Shown piece after piece: positions 15,904 through 24,810 of a stretch of 64,000 nt of DNA; the stretch's first letter is position 1, and each line of letters begins with the position of its first letter. This DNA is from G963923945 sp965199175 (GTDB lineage: Bacteria > Pseudomonadota > Alphaproteobacteria > G963923945): positions 868,001-932,000 of the forward strand of contig OZ240684.1 in the NCBI GenBank assembly GCA_965199175.1, read 5' to 3'. The notes under the pieces were generated by a model that was given only the letters and a program-made list of their open reading frames with translations, did no database searches and was not told the DNA's origin. Both the position numbers and the translations under genes were made by a program.

Positions 15904-17193
15904 ATGAGCACAAAAAATGGTCAAAATTATGTGGTTGTCGGGGCTGGTCCGGCAGGTGTGGTCGCCGCTGAGGCATTGCGTAAAACAGATCCGACAGGAA
16001 AAATCACTCTCATTGGGGACGAGCCAGAACCACCCTATTCGCGCATGGCCCTGCCGTATTATCTGATTGACCGGATCAGTGAAGACGGGACCCATCTGCG
16101 TCATGATCATGACCATTACACCAATTTAGGCATTGAGGTTCAAAACGCACGGGTCAGTGGTCTTGACCGCTCTGCTCGTGTTCTTCATTTGGAAAACGGT
16201 TCAACATATCCTTACGACAAACTGCTCTTTGCTACTGGTGCCAGCCCAATTAAGCTGCCGATCCCCGGTATGGATCTTGAGGGAGTGATTAACTGCTGGA
16301 CTCTGGAAGATGGTCGCCGTATTGCCGCCCGTACCCAACCCGGAGCCAAAGTGATTTTGGTCGGGGCTGGATTCATCGGCTGTATTGTTCTGGAGGCTCT
16401 GGTTGAAAGTGGTGTTGACTTAAGCGTTGTCGAAATGGGTGATCGTATGGTTCCACGCATGCTTAATCCGGTTGCCGGCTCCATGCTCAAAAAATGGTGC
16501 CAATCGAAAGGGGTTGCGGTCTATACATCGACCAAAATTACCGCTATTTCCCAGGGAAACGGCCCTCACCCTTTGCAAGCAACCCTTGAAGAAAACAACA
16601 GCAGCACGCAACGTATTCTGGATGCTGATCTGGTCATCACCGCTGCTGGTGTCTCTTCAAATATTGGCTTTCTTAAAAATAGCGGAATTGAGACCGATCA
16701 TGGCATTCTGGTCAATGAATATTTCCAAAGCAATGATCCGGATATCCATGCGGCTGGTGATTGTGCGCAAGGACGTGATTTTTCAACCGGGGAATTTTCA
16801 GTCCATGCCATTCAGCCGACTGCTGTCGAACATGGGCGCATTGCTGCGCTCAATATGGCCGGATCACCGATTCCCTATCGCGGAAGTTTGAACATGAATG
16901 TTCTTGATACGCTGGGTTTAGTCTCCAGCTCATTCGGTTTATGGATGGGTAGTGATGGCGGCGATAGTGCTGAATTGGTGGATGAAAAAAATTTCCGCTA
17001 TATCAATCTGCAATTTGAAGAAGACCAGGTCATTGGTGCCCAGAGCCTTGGCTGGACCGACCATATTGGTGTCCTGCGCGGTCTGATCCAGACGGGTTTG
17101 AGACTGGGTCAGTGGAAAGATCATCTAAAAAATGATCCCATGCGGGTTATGGAGGCTTATCTGGGTGCGACTCAGTCACCTGTCGGCACGTAA
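15904..17193 (+). CDS. FAD-dependent pyridine nucleotide oxidoreductase, AOR flavin subunit (AorC-like)
   Basis: A 429-residue flavoprotein with two Rossmann folds. The FAD fold is at residues 8-40 (VVVGAGPAGVVAAEAL), the NAD(P)H fold near 155 (VILVGAGFIGCIVLEAL), and the FAD-contact motif IHAAGDCAQG near 280. It would transfer electrons between the polyferredoxin and NAD(P). Directly downstream of the AOR catalytic gene, it completes an AorABC-like set. The family also includes rubredoxin and ferredoxin reductases, so the AorC role rests on context. Start is ATG at 15904. Confidence 0.85.
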   Translation: MSTKNGQNYVVVGAGPAGVVAAEALRKTDPTGKITLIGDEPEPPYSRMALPYYLIDRISEDGTHLRHDHDHYTNLGIEVQNARVSGLDRSARVLHLENGSTYPYDKLLFATGASPIKLPIPGMDLEGVINCWTLEDGRRIAARTQPGAKVILVGAGFIGCIVLEALVESGVDLSVVEMGDRMVPRMLNPVAGSMLKKWCQSKGVAVYTSTKITAISQGNGPHPLQATLEENNSSTQRILDADLVITAAGVSSNIGFLKNSGIETDHGILVNEYFQSNDPDIHAAGDCAQGRDFSTGEFSVHAIQPTAVEHGRIAALNMAGSPIPYRGSLNMNVLDTLGLVSSSFGLWMGSDGGDSAELVDEKNFRYINLQFEEDQVIGAQSLGWTDHIGVLRGLIQTGLRLGQWKDHLKNDPMRVMEAYLGATQSPVGT

Positions 17194-18313
17194 AAATATA
17201 AAAACGGATGACCTGTCAAAAATTTTAACCGGAAAATAAAGTCAATATTTTCATCCATCATTATTTGCCGGACTTTGTTTTTTCTTTCTTCGCTCAATCT
17301 CCAAAAATGGATGCTGGGTATATACCCAGCCTGTCATGTTGCAATTTTAACCATTTGATTTTGGTTTTATTTAATTTATTGGTCCTTAGAATTCGCCTCC
17401 CCGGTTCTGCACTTTCCGATCAGTGGGTATGTACCTTCCCGGCGAGGAACAAGTCTGCCGCCTTTTCATAACCTGACCACCCATGATAAGTCAGAGCAAA
17501 AAGCAAAATATGCATCAACAGTGCCTTTATTCCTGATATTTGTCTGCTGGCAAATCGATACCCATATAATGCACTCAGGGTAAAATGCCTGAACTGGGGT
17601 TTTGCTCCAAATTCCAGCCCCTCAATCATCAGGCTGATTTTTAAGAAACCTGCCGTTACATAACTGCCTAAGCCCCGGCAAACTGTTATAACACAGCATG
17701 AAAATAGGCTTACATTACTAGATTCATTTCGTTGTAAAGGTTTGCCTGTAACAGATTGCAGCATAGATTGTAATGCACCTTATGCGCCCGTCTTGGCTCC
17801 GTTTATGACGTGGTACATGCGCTCTCCTCGAAGAAACATTATCTCTATAAGCAGCTTCGCGGGTAAATTTTTGTAAGGTTTTTCCGGTACGATTGGGAGC
17901 AAATTCTTACAGAGTTTCAGATCTCAGCCTTGCCCGTGACCTGGGCTTCTTACATACCCTCTTTTCCAGGTCTTTTTTCCTCATAACAACGGTTTCCAGG
18001 CATTCCTAAGTCCGGGGCCGCTTTTTCTTTAGCACGCTTATCCTTTACCTTCGCAAAGGTTTTGCAAGCAAAACGCTGGCCGATTTCCTGAATTCTTCCA
18101 ACACATGGTCCTGCCTTATTCCTGAGTGTGGTGGCTCTATTACATGGCACAATGCCATATAGACGGCGAAACGCCGTGTCATATTAGACAGACATATCTC
18201 AGTAAAAAGCATTAACCAATTTTTTATTCAGTCATGTCTTAATGGGGTTCTGGACTGCTGTTTTTTCAATATTCCATATGTTTTGAAAGTGATCTTTCCC
18301 CCGGAGAACAACA
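17194..18313. other. Long gene-free stretch with paired hairpins
   Basis: Over 1.1 kb without a credible gene. Minus-strand frames at 17420-17764 (114 codons) and 17950-18150 (66 codons, lysine-rich) lack a start context or recognisable family and are not called. Two adjacent tri-loop hairpins lie at 18144-18158 and 18163-18177. The sequence upstream of 18314 may contain the promoter of the SPOR gene. Confidence 0.4.
18144..18177. repeat. Two tandem 6-bp tri-loop hairpins
   Basis: ATGGCA-CAA-TGCCAT (18144-18158) is followed four bases later by ACGGCG-AAA-CGCCGT (18163-18177). Both stems are perfect, with 3-nt loops. There is no T-run, so neither is a typical terminator. Position about 140 bp before the SPOR gene suggests a structured RNA leader or a protein-binding site; this is inference. 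Confidence 0.45.
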
Positions 18314-19399
18314 ATGAACGTATCTGTTAGGGCTATACTGGCAAACACAAAAGATTCAGACCAATCATCTATGGAGCCGGAGACCCCTCCTCTGCCGACA
18401 TTTATGAATGAGCCGATTTGTCCGGAACCCAAGCTGTTAAAAAGGTTTCAATCCAGTAAAGCGTTGCGGTCAGCTGCCCGGGTTGGCGGCCTCACCCTGG
18501 GAATTTTTGCCGCTATTGTGATTGTTTTCGGAAAAATGACGTCGGAGACAATCCCTGACGTTACCGGGGAGATCACCCAATCCAATACCAGCGACCATAA
18601 TTCCGGTTCGGTCCTGGGTTCTGCGCTTGGACAGGCTTTTGCGGCTGATTTCAACACAAATAACCCCGGTAATGCTGTCGTACCGATGGCGATCTATCCA
18701 GAAACAAAAACCGTGAGTCAAAACGATCAGAAAAGAGCACCCATGACTGCGGAAGAATTGAAGCAAAAGGTGCGAGATCTCCAGCAAGAGATGAAAGCCA
18801 TGGAACAGCAAGGGTATGACGTTGGCGGTGAGATTGATTTTTCACAAACCGTTGCTACGGGAGACAACGCTGCCTCCCTCACAGTAGCAGATTCAGAAAA
18901 TATGTCAGATGTTCAATCTCCGGCTTCAGACAGTATTGCCAACCCCCAATGGGAGGAGCCCTTAACCCCCCCACGCTGGGGGGAGGAATATAGTCAGGAT
19001 ATCAACCGGGAAGGAGTCGTTATCCCCCTGAACCGGCCAGAACAAACAGCCTGGCTGACCACCCCGCAATGGAAGCGTACTGATCAACATATTGACTATA
19101 ACCAGGACAACGATACCGCATATTCTGCGAGCTTAAACTCTCAACAATCGGGCCATTTCCGTATCCAGCTGGGGTCATTCCGTTCTGCTGGTCTGGCACG
19201 ATCCGGATGGCAACAATTACTTTCGCAAAATAGCGATATTTTAGGGGTTCTTGATCATTCAGTTGAAGAAGCTGATCTTGGTTCCCGTGGTGTTTATTAT
19301 CGTGTACAGGCTGGTTCCTTTGCCAATGCCGGTGTTGCTAAAGTCATTTGCGATGAAGTCAAAGCCCGTAATGCAGACTGTCTGGTTGTCCGCCGCTAA
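18314..19399 (+). CDS. SPOR-domain protein with one membrane anchor
   Basis: A 361-residue protein with a cytoplasmic N-terminus of about 60 residues, one transmembrane helix (VGGLTLGIFAAIVIVFG, about 58-75) and a long Gly/Asn/Pro-rich linker. A coiled-coil stretch (ELKQKVRDLQQEMKAMEQQ) lies near 155. The SPOR domain occupies the last 80 residues (HFRIQLGSFRSAGLARSGW ... YYRVQAGSFANAGVAKVICDEV). SPOR domains bind denuded peptidoglycan at division septa, so a periplasmic role in cell division or wall remodelling is likely. A lytic transglycosylase gene lies about 1 kb away on the opposite strand. Confidence 0.88.
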   Translation: MNVSVRAILANTKDSDQSSMEPETPPLPTFMNEPICPEPKLLKRFQSSKALRSAARVGGLTLGIFAAIVIVFGKMTSETIPDVTGEITQSNTSDHNSGSVLGSALGQAFAADFNTNNPGNAVVPMAIYPETKTVSQNDQKRAPMTAEELKQKVRDLQQEMKAMEQQGYDVGGEIDFSQTVATGDNAASLTVADSENMSDVQSPASDSIANPQWEEPLTPPRWGEEYSQDINREGVVIPLNRPEQTAWLTTPQWKRTDQHIDYNQDNDTAYSASLNSQQSGHFRIQLGSFRSAGLARSGWQQLLSQNSDILGVLDHSVEEADLGSRGVYYRVQAGSFANAGVAKVICDEVKARNADCLVVRR

Positions 19400-19646
19400 A
19401 ATGATGATAACCAGCCTGGTTAATCAATGGACATTCCCTGAACAAAGAAACATCCGTTCAAACCAGAAACCAGGCCCTGAATGCTGAAGGTTGTTTTTTC
19501 TGAAACCTGCCTGAAATGACGTCTATGGGTGTGATGGCTGCCCCTTGAAAACGCCTCTTTGAATAAGAGTGGCTACGCTTACAGTCATGGTAACAGTAAT
19601 GTGACTTGAACAGGAATATAGATTTTATTCTAATTTTCCGATATTC

Positions 19647-20417
19647 ATGCTCACTGAGATATCCGCTCACATGATGCTTCCTATGCGTTTCATTCCCTGG
19701 GTATTCGCCCTGACGTCAGCTATTTTTGCATCCGGGGTTGGCTCTCAGGCAGGGCAAGCAGAAGATTCTTCCCCGGTTGTAGTAGAATTATTTACAAGCC
19801 AGGGCTGTAGCAGCTGCCCGCCAGCAGAGGCTTTCCTGAGTGATCTGGCACAACGTAAAGACGTGATTGCCCTGGAATATCATGTTGATTACTGGGACTA
19901 TATCGGCTGGAAGGATCCCTTCGCCGATCCCCTTTTCACTCAGCGGCAACGGAACTATGCGCGCCAGTTTGGAAGACGCAACGTCTACACCCCGCAAATG
20001 GTTATTGATGGCAGTGATCACGCGGTAGGATCCCGGCGCAGTGAGGTGAATGCGCTCATTCGGGATGCACGTACACAACACCCATCACGGGAGGTCGGGG
20101 CGAGGCTGGAACCACGCCCGGATCATCAAATGGGATTGCTGGCCGTTTTGAACGGACGTCCAAAAAACGGAAAGACTTTGGATGTGAATTTTGTTTCCTT
20201 CGAAGATCAGCATACGACAAAGGTCAAACATGGCGAGAATGCTGGCCGGGAATTGACCAATTCCCGGGTTGTTCGCCGTTTGGAGCGGCTGGGCCAATGG
20301 CGGGGCGGTATGGCAGAAATTGCCATTGATCCATCATTGATGATTGGCGATGGCTCGGTTTTGCTTCTTCAGGAACCCAATGGCGGCCCGATTGTCGCGG
20401 CTGATATATGGCGATAG
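19647..20417 (+). CDS. DUF1223 family secreted protein (thioredoxin-like)
   Basis: A 256-residue exported protein. A hydrophobic signal (FIPWVFALTSAIFASGVG) is followed by VVELFTSQGCSSCPPAEAFL, with C54 and C57 forming a thioredoxin-like CXXC. Family landmarks HVDYWDYIGWKDPFADP and RRNVYTPQMVIDG follow. DUF1223 proteins are annotated as secreted thioredoxin-like proteins; their reaction is not established. The first ATG is at 19647, but ATGs at residues 9, 10 and 13 give a tighter signal peptide and may be the true start. It faces the transglycosylase gene, ending 53 bp from its stop. Confidence 0.88.
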   Translation: MLTEISAHMMLPMRFIPWVFALTSAIFASGVGSQAGQAEDSSPVVVELFTSQGCSSCPPAEAFLSDLAQRKDVIALEYHVDYWDYIGWKDPFADPLFTQRQRNYARQFGRRNVYTPQMVIDGSDHAVGSRRSEVNALIRDARTQHPSREVGARLEPRPDHQMGLLAVLNGRPKNGKTLDVNFVSFEDQHTTKVKHGENAGRELTNSRVVRRLERLGQWRGGMAEIAIDPSLMIGDGSVLLLQEPNGGPIVAADIWR

Positions 20418-20470
20418 ACCCATATAGGGAGACAGAAACGTCAGCCCGTTGATCCGGTGAGGATGGTGGA

Positions 20471-22528
20471 TTAGCGGACCCCGGTATGCCGGGATAAATG
20501 TAAATCTTGCCCCAAAGTCATGGGGAGAGGCTCAGAAGCCAGTAACACCCGGTAGACTTGCAGGTTGCTCAGGACCCGCTGGACATAGATGCGGGTTTCC
20601 CGGAAAGGAATTTTTTCAATCCAGTCAAGGGAATTGATGTCATCCTTACGTGGATCGCCATTTTTCTTCATCCATCTTTTGACCCGTGCTGGTCCGGCAT
20701 TATAAGCCGCCAAAGCCAATATCAGAGATTGATCATAACGTTCCAGCAATCCCTCAATATAAGACCGACCCAAAGTGAGATTATAATCCCGGTCTGTTTT
20801 AAGGCGGGAACGTGAATAGGGTAACCCCAGCATCCCGGAGAGTTTTTTTGCTGTCGCCGGCATGATTTGCATCATCCCGCGTGCTCCGGCATGGCTTTGT
20901 GCTTCGGGATCAAACCCGCTTTCCTGGCGGATGATTGCCATAATCAAAGCAGGATCATAGCCCGGAGTTTGAGGAAGAAAAATCCCGGCCTGTGCCGGCA
21001 GAGGATAGGCGTAATCCATCACATCAATTTGAAATTTCTGGGCATCACGGGCGTATTTTGCCGCCAGATCGGAGCGTCCCGCTTCACCGGCCCTTTCTAT
21101 CACCAAGGCTTTTTCCATCGGTGATTGCGCCATATTGTATAAATGCCTGATAAAGGGATCGATTCGTTTCTTTTCGCCAATCGAACTTAAAAGAGCCACC
21201 AACCGCACAGTTTCCCGTGCATCCATATCAGTTCTGGCATCCGGGCCTGGCCTGGGAAATGGATTAAAATCCAGTGTTTTCTGCAAGCCCCAGCTGGCTA
21301 ACTGGCCGTAAAAAGTGGTGGGGTGGGCGGCTGCTTTTTGGTTCCAGGAAGCAACCCTTTCTGCATGGCCGATATGTGCAGACGCCCGGGCGGCCCAATA
21401 GGCAGCCCGTGATTGCGACAGCGAAAACCGGACATTCTTATACATGGTCCTGAAATGCTCATAGGCTGCTGTTCCATCTTTTAAGAAACGCAGGGCAATC
21501 CAGCCAGCCAGCCATTCAGCTTCGGCAAAACCCAGCGTGCCGGGTGGTTGTCTGTGCTCACGGGCCAGACGATACGCCAGATCATATTTTTCCGCATCCA
21601 GGACCCGGCGAATGATATGATCACGTTCGACCCACCATAATTCGGGATGAGGTGGCTGAGGGGGTGTCTGATCGAGGATTTCAATCGCCCCGGCAATACG
21701 TTGCTTACGCCGCCGCCAACGCAGGCGCTCGTAGAGAAACCCCGGATCATTGAGGAATTTTGCTGGCACTTGATTGATCGCCCAGTCAACCCCGCCGCGA
21801 TAGGTTCGCAACCGCCGCCGGGCTTCAGCCAGGGCCGCATGATCTGAATCGACTCGTCCCATGATTCGCCGTGCTGCTGTCAGTTTTCCCTCCCAAAGCA
21901 ACCGGTCCAGCCGGACATTGTTATCTTCAGGGGTCCATAGATCATGGTGGCGGCGGATGAAGTGATGCTCCTGGCGGCGACCAAAATCGGCCTGGCGCCA
22001 GATTTCACGGATGGCTTCTTGTGCCTGAGCCATGCTTCCGGTGGCCAACAGAGCCTCAGCATAATGGATCTGTCCTGCTGAGGATAAGGGGGGATATTCG
22101 GCAAACCAATCGAGAATATCACGGGGCGGTGCATTGCCCATTGATTCTTCAATCCGTACTCTCAGGGTCGCTTGTTTGGGCCAATCCGGATGGGTTTTGA
22201 CAAAATTCTGAAGATCCCGCAGCCGGTGTCCAGCCAAAGGCCGTTGATAATCCAGCCAGGTGATATAGGTTCTGAATAATGGGTCATTGAGTGTTTTTGC
22301 CTGTCGTCTGGCCTGAGGCCACCGCCCGGCATCAACCGCATTGAGAACTGAGCGGTATTGCTGATTTTTCAGGTATGCCAGGGGACGTGGGGCCGGGCGA
22401 ATCGGTTCCTCTGATTGACCAGCTCCCGGTGAGGAAGATGCAGAATCCGCCCTCAAAGGATGAGCATCCCCTGAAACAACCACCAGAACAGCCAGAACAA
22501 TCAGGACCCCCCGGACCAGCATGGTCAT
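20471..22528 (-). CDS. Soluble lytic murein transglycosylase (Slt family)
   Basis: Cleaves the glycan backbone of peptidoglycan in the periplasm, releasing 1,6-anhydro muropeptides. About 685 residues from the ATG at 22528, which gives a signal-like N-terminus (MTMLVRGVLIVLAVLVVVSG). The frame extends to 22681, so a longer form is possible. A helical superhelical region rich in TPR-like pairs follows, and the C-terminal SLT domain has MAIIRQESGFDPEAQS with catalytic glutamate near residue 536. Other SLT motifs are GARGMMQIMPATA and ALAAYNAGP. Confidence 0.92.
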   Translation of the reverse strand: MTMLVRGVLIVLAVLVVVSGDAHPLRADSASSSPGAGQSEEPIRPAPRPLAYLKNQQYRSVLNAVDAGRWPQARRQAKTLNDPLFRTYITWLDYQRPLAGHRLRDLQNFVKTHPDWPKQATLRVRIEESMGNAPPRDILDWFAEYPPLSSAGQIHYAEALLATGSMAQAQEAIREIWRQADFGRRQEHHFIRRHHDLWTPEDNNVRLDRLLWEGKLTAARRIMGRVDSDHAALAEARRRLRTYRGGVDWAINQVPAKFLNDPGFLYERLRWRRRKQRIAGAIEILDQTPPQPPHPELWWVERDHIIRRVLDAEKYDLAYRLAREHRQPPGTLGFAEAEWLAGWIALRFLKDGTAAYEHFRTMYKNVRFSLSQSRAAYWAARASAHIGHAERVASWNQKAAAHPTTFYGQLASWGLQKTLDFNPFPRPGPDARTDMDARETVRLVALLSSIGEKKRIDPFIRHLYNMAQSPMEKALVIERAGEAGRSDLAAKYARDAQKFQIDVMDYAYPLPAQAGIFLPQTPGYDPALIMAIIRQESGFDPEAQSHAGARGMMQIMPATAKKLSGMLGLPYSRSRLKTDRDYNLTLGRSYIEGLLERYDQSLILALAAYNAGPARVKRWMKKNGDPRKDDINSLDWIEKIPFRETRIYVQRVLSNLQVYRVLLASEPLPMTLGQDLHLSRHTGVR

Positions 22529-23175
22529 GATCGACAATAATGTGCTCTTCCCCCCTGAAATCATCATCAAATCCATCGGTGAAGAAACACCATATTGATA
22601 GGTATTCTCAAGGGAAGTCTTCTTTGAGCGGAAATATCTGGTGGGATGATTTTGGTGAGAATATTGTTGGTGATTGTGCAAATCTGCTGACTGCTCATGC
22701 TCAGGACATGCTATATCGTAAAATAATCATGTAAAAAATATTGCACAGACCACCTGTGCGTGATGACACAATCGCGATAATAATGCGGCAACATAATGAC
22801 GGACACTATAATGACGGGCAACACAATGACGTCACAAACAAAACACCCTGAAAAATAAGATAGATAAAAGCGATACGATAGAGTCAAGCCCGGTGATACC
22901 ATATTTGTGATACTGTGATACCATACAGATAAGCCAGAGAGTTTTGCTATGCCGGATGATACCATCCGGCTATCAGGTCCATATACTGCGGCTTGTTGCT
23001 GGCCGGCCAGGTGAGTATCCTGATATATATGTTATCTGATACAATATTTCCCTGATAGAGTATTCCCCGACACAATATTCCCCGACACAATATTCCCTGA
23101 CACAGTATTGATTGACTGGCATTGTGGTTGTTTTCATATTGGTTGATTTTTGGTTGATTTGAAGGAGAACGCATC
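22529..23175. other. Intergenic region with two tandem repeat blocks
   Basis: About 650 bp between the divergent slt and dapA genes, part of it possibly coding if slt starts further upstream. At 22782-22842 the word CATAATGACGG recurs in degenerate form. At 23041-23118 a 15-bp unit (ACAATATTCCCCGAC) repeats about four to five times just before dapA. Promoters for both genes should be here, but none is distinct. Confidence 0.5.
23041..23118. repeat. 15-bp tandem repeat upstream of dapA
   Basis: Consecutive degenerate copies of ACAATATTCCCCGAC end 57 bp before the dapA start codon. The spacing is regular and each unit differs by one to three bases. They could alter transcription start spacing or be a by-product of replication slippage. 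Confidence 0.75.
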
Positions 23176-24057
23176 ATGTTCAAAGGGTCCATTACAGCCC
23201 TGATTACACCCTTTGCCGAGGATGGCAGCTTTGATGAAACCGCTTTTCGTTCTCTGATTGACTGGCAGATTGCTGAGGGGTCTCATGGTTTGGTTCCCTG
23301 CGGAACCACCGGTGAGTCGCCAACTTTGAGCCATGATGAGCACCGTTTTGTCACTGAGGTCTGTATCGAAGAAGCGCGGGGCCGGGTTCCGGTTATTGCC
23401 GGCTGTGGGTCTAATTCCACGGCTGAGGCGGTTGCCTTGGTTGAGCATGCGGCTCAGTTAAAAGCCGATGCGGCCCTGGTGGTCACCCCGTATTATAATA
23501 AACCCTCTCAGGAAGGTTTATACCTGCATTTCAAATCCTGTGCTGAGGCTGCGGATCTACCGATTATTATCTATAACATTCCGGGCCGGAGTGTTGTTGA
23601 TATGAATCATGATACCATGATTCGTCTGGCGGCATTGCCGAATATTATCGGGGTCAAGGATGCCACCTGTGATCTGGCCCGCCCGACCCGGGTGGCGATT
23701 GATATCCCGGATGGATTTTCTTCTCAGCTGTCGGGGGAAGACGCCACCGCATTGGCTTTCCTGGCTCAGGGCGGGGTTGGCTGTATTTCGGTGACTTCCA
23801 ATGTTGTGCCTGGTTTGTGTTCACGAATGCATGAGGCCTGGATGAAGGGGAATATTCAGGAAGCCCAACAGATCAATCAAAGCCTGTTTCCGCTCCATGA
23901 TGCTTTATTTGCCGAAAGCAATCCGGTTCCGGTTAAATACGCCGTGAGCTTGCTGGGTCGATGTGGCAAAACGGTGCGCCCACCTTTGGCACCGCTTTCT
24001 GGTCCGGTTGGGCAAATTGTTCGTGATGTCATGAATGGTCTTGATTTACTTCAATAA
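23176..24057 (+). CDS. dapA: 4-hydroxy-tetrahydrodipicolinate synthase
   Basis: Condenses pyruvate and aspartate semialdehyde in the lysine and meso-diaminopimelate pathway, as a cytoplasmic tetramer. The 293-residue protein carries the class I aldolase signature: T44 and T45 in CGTTGES, Y133 in IIYNIPGRS, and the Schiff-base lysine K161 in GVKDAT, all at the positions known from the E. coli enzyme. Start ATG at 23176 follows GAAGGAG. smpB begins 14 bp after the stop, a pairing commonly seen in alphaproteobacteria. Diaminopimelate also feeds the wall that the adjacent transglycosylase remodels. Confidence 0.97.
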   Translation: MFKGSITALITPFAEDGSFDETAFRSLIDWQIAEGSHGLVPCGTTGESPTLSHDEHRFVTEVCIEEARGRVPVIAGCGSNSTAEAVALVEHAAQLKADAALVVTPYYNKPSQEGLYLHFKSCAEAADLPIIIYNIPGRSVVDMNHDTMIRLAALPNIIGVKDATCDLARPTRVAIDIPDGFSSQLSGEDATALAFLAQGGVGCISVTSNVVPGLCSRMHEAWMKGNIQEAQQINQSLFPLHDALFAESNPVPVKYAVSLLGRCGKTVRPPLAPLSGPVGQIVRDVMNGLDLLQ

Positions 24058-24071
24058 ACGGGTTGAACGTG

Positions 24072-24548
24072 ATGGGGGCAAAAGAGACCGATGGCAATCG
24101 GGTGATTGCCCGTAACCGGAAAGCCCGTCACGATTATCAGATTGAGGACAGTATTGAGGTTGGTTTGGTCCTCACCGGCAGTGAGGTGAAATCCTTACGC
24201 CAGGGCAGAGCCAGCCTTGCCGATGCTTATGCCGCCGAGAGCAAGGGAGAGCTGGTGCTTTTCAATGCTCATATTCAGGAATATGACGCCGCCAACCGGA
24301 ACAATCATCAACCCCGCCGGACCCGTAAACTCCTGCTCCATCGCCGTGAAGTCGATCATTTGCTGGGCGCGATCAGCCGCCGGGGGATGACGTTGGTGCC
24401 GCTTGATCTGCATTTCAATCGCCGGGGTATTGCGAAATTACAGCTGGGGCTGGCTCAGGGGAAGCGTAAAACCGATAAGCGGGCGGCTGAGCGGGAACGG
24501 GAATGGAAACGTGCTCAGGGCCGGTTACTGAAAAACCGGATCGATTGA
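24072..24548 (+). CDS. smpB: SsrA-binding protein SmpB
   Basis: Binds tmRNA and delivers it to stalled ribosomes for trans-translation. The protein (158 residues from the ATG at 24072; a TTG at 24063 is less likely) shows the family core: VIARNRKARHDYQIED, VGLVLTGSEVKSLRQGRASLADAY, LFNAHIQEY and the basic C-terminal tail (GKRKTDKRAAEREREWKRAQ) that enters the decoding centre. It follows dapA closely and is probably co-transcribed. The tmRNA gene itself was not recognised in the window. Confidence 0.95.
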   Translation: MGAKETDGNRVIARNRKARHDYQIEDSIEVGLVLTGSEVKSLRQGRASLADAYAAESKGELVLFNAHIQEYDAANRNNHQPRRTRKLLLHRREVDHLLGAISRRGMTLVPLDLHFNRRGIAKLQLGLAQGKRKTDKRAAEREREWKRAQGRLLKNRID

Positions 24549-24810
24549 TCCAGCCAGGTTGGTAAAACCGGTTCGATGGGGCGAATAAAACCGGATGGAT
24601 GAAACCAGATCGACCAATCGGGTTGATCAACCGGATAAATTGATAGAACCAGATTGATGGAACCAGATTGATCAAACCGGGTTTCAGGAATACCCTTGCC
24701 GCACTCACCTCAGCCGGATATCAGCCCCTCCCCTCTATGGAGTTTTGGAGTTTACGGAGTTTACAGAGTTTTGGCTGTTTTTTGTGGATGATACCAGGTT
24801 GTATAGGGTT
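24549..24810. repeat. Degenerate GA(A/T)CCAGATTGAT repeats after smpB
   Basis: Roughly 24549-24690 consists of imperfect copies of AACCAGATTGATGG-type words (ACCGGATGGATGAAACC, AACCAGATTGATGGAACC, ACCAGATTGATCAAACC), about 14 bp apart. The remainder to 24810 shows GGAGTTT(T/A) repeats and nothing else. The block lies between the smpB stop and the convergent end of the next gene. Confidence 0.6.

Noticed and set aside
17420..18150. Two minus-strand frames in the gap before the SPOR gene (114 and 66 codons)
   Set aside because: Neither resembles a known family, and base composition does not distinguish them from intergenic DNA.
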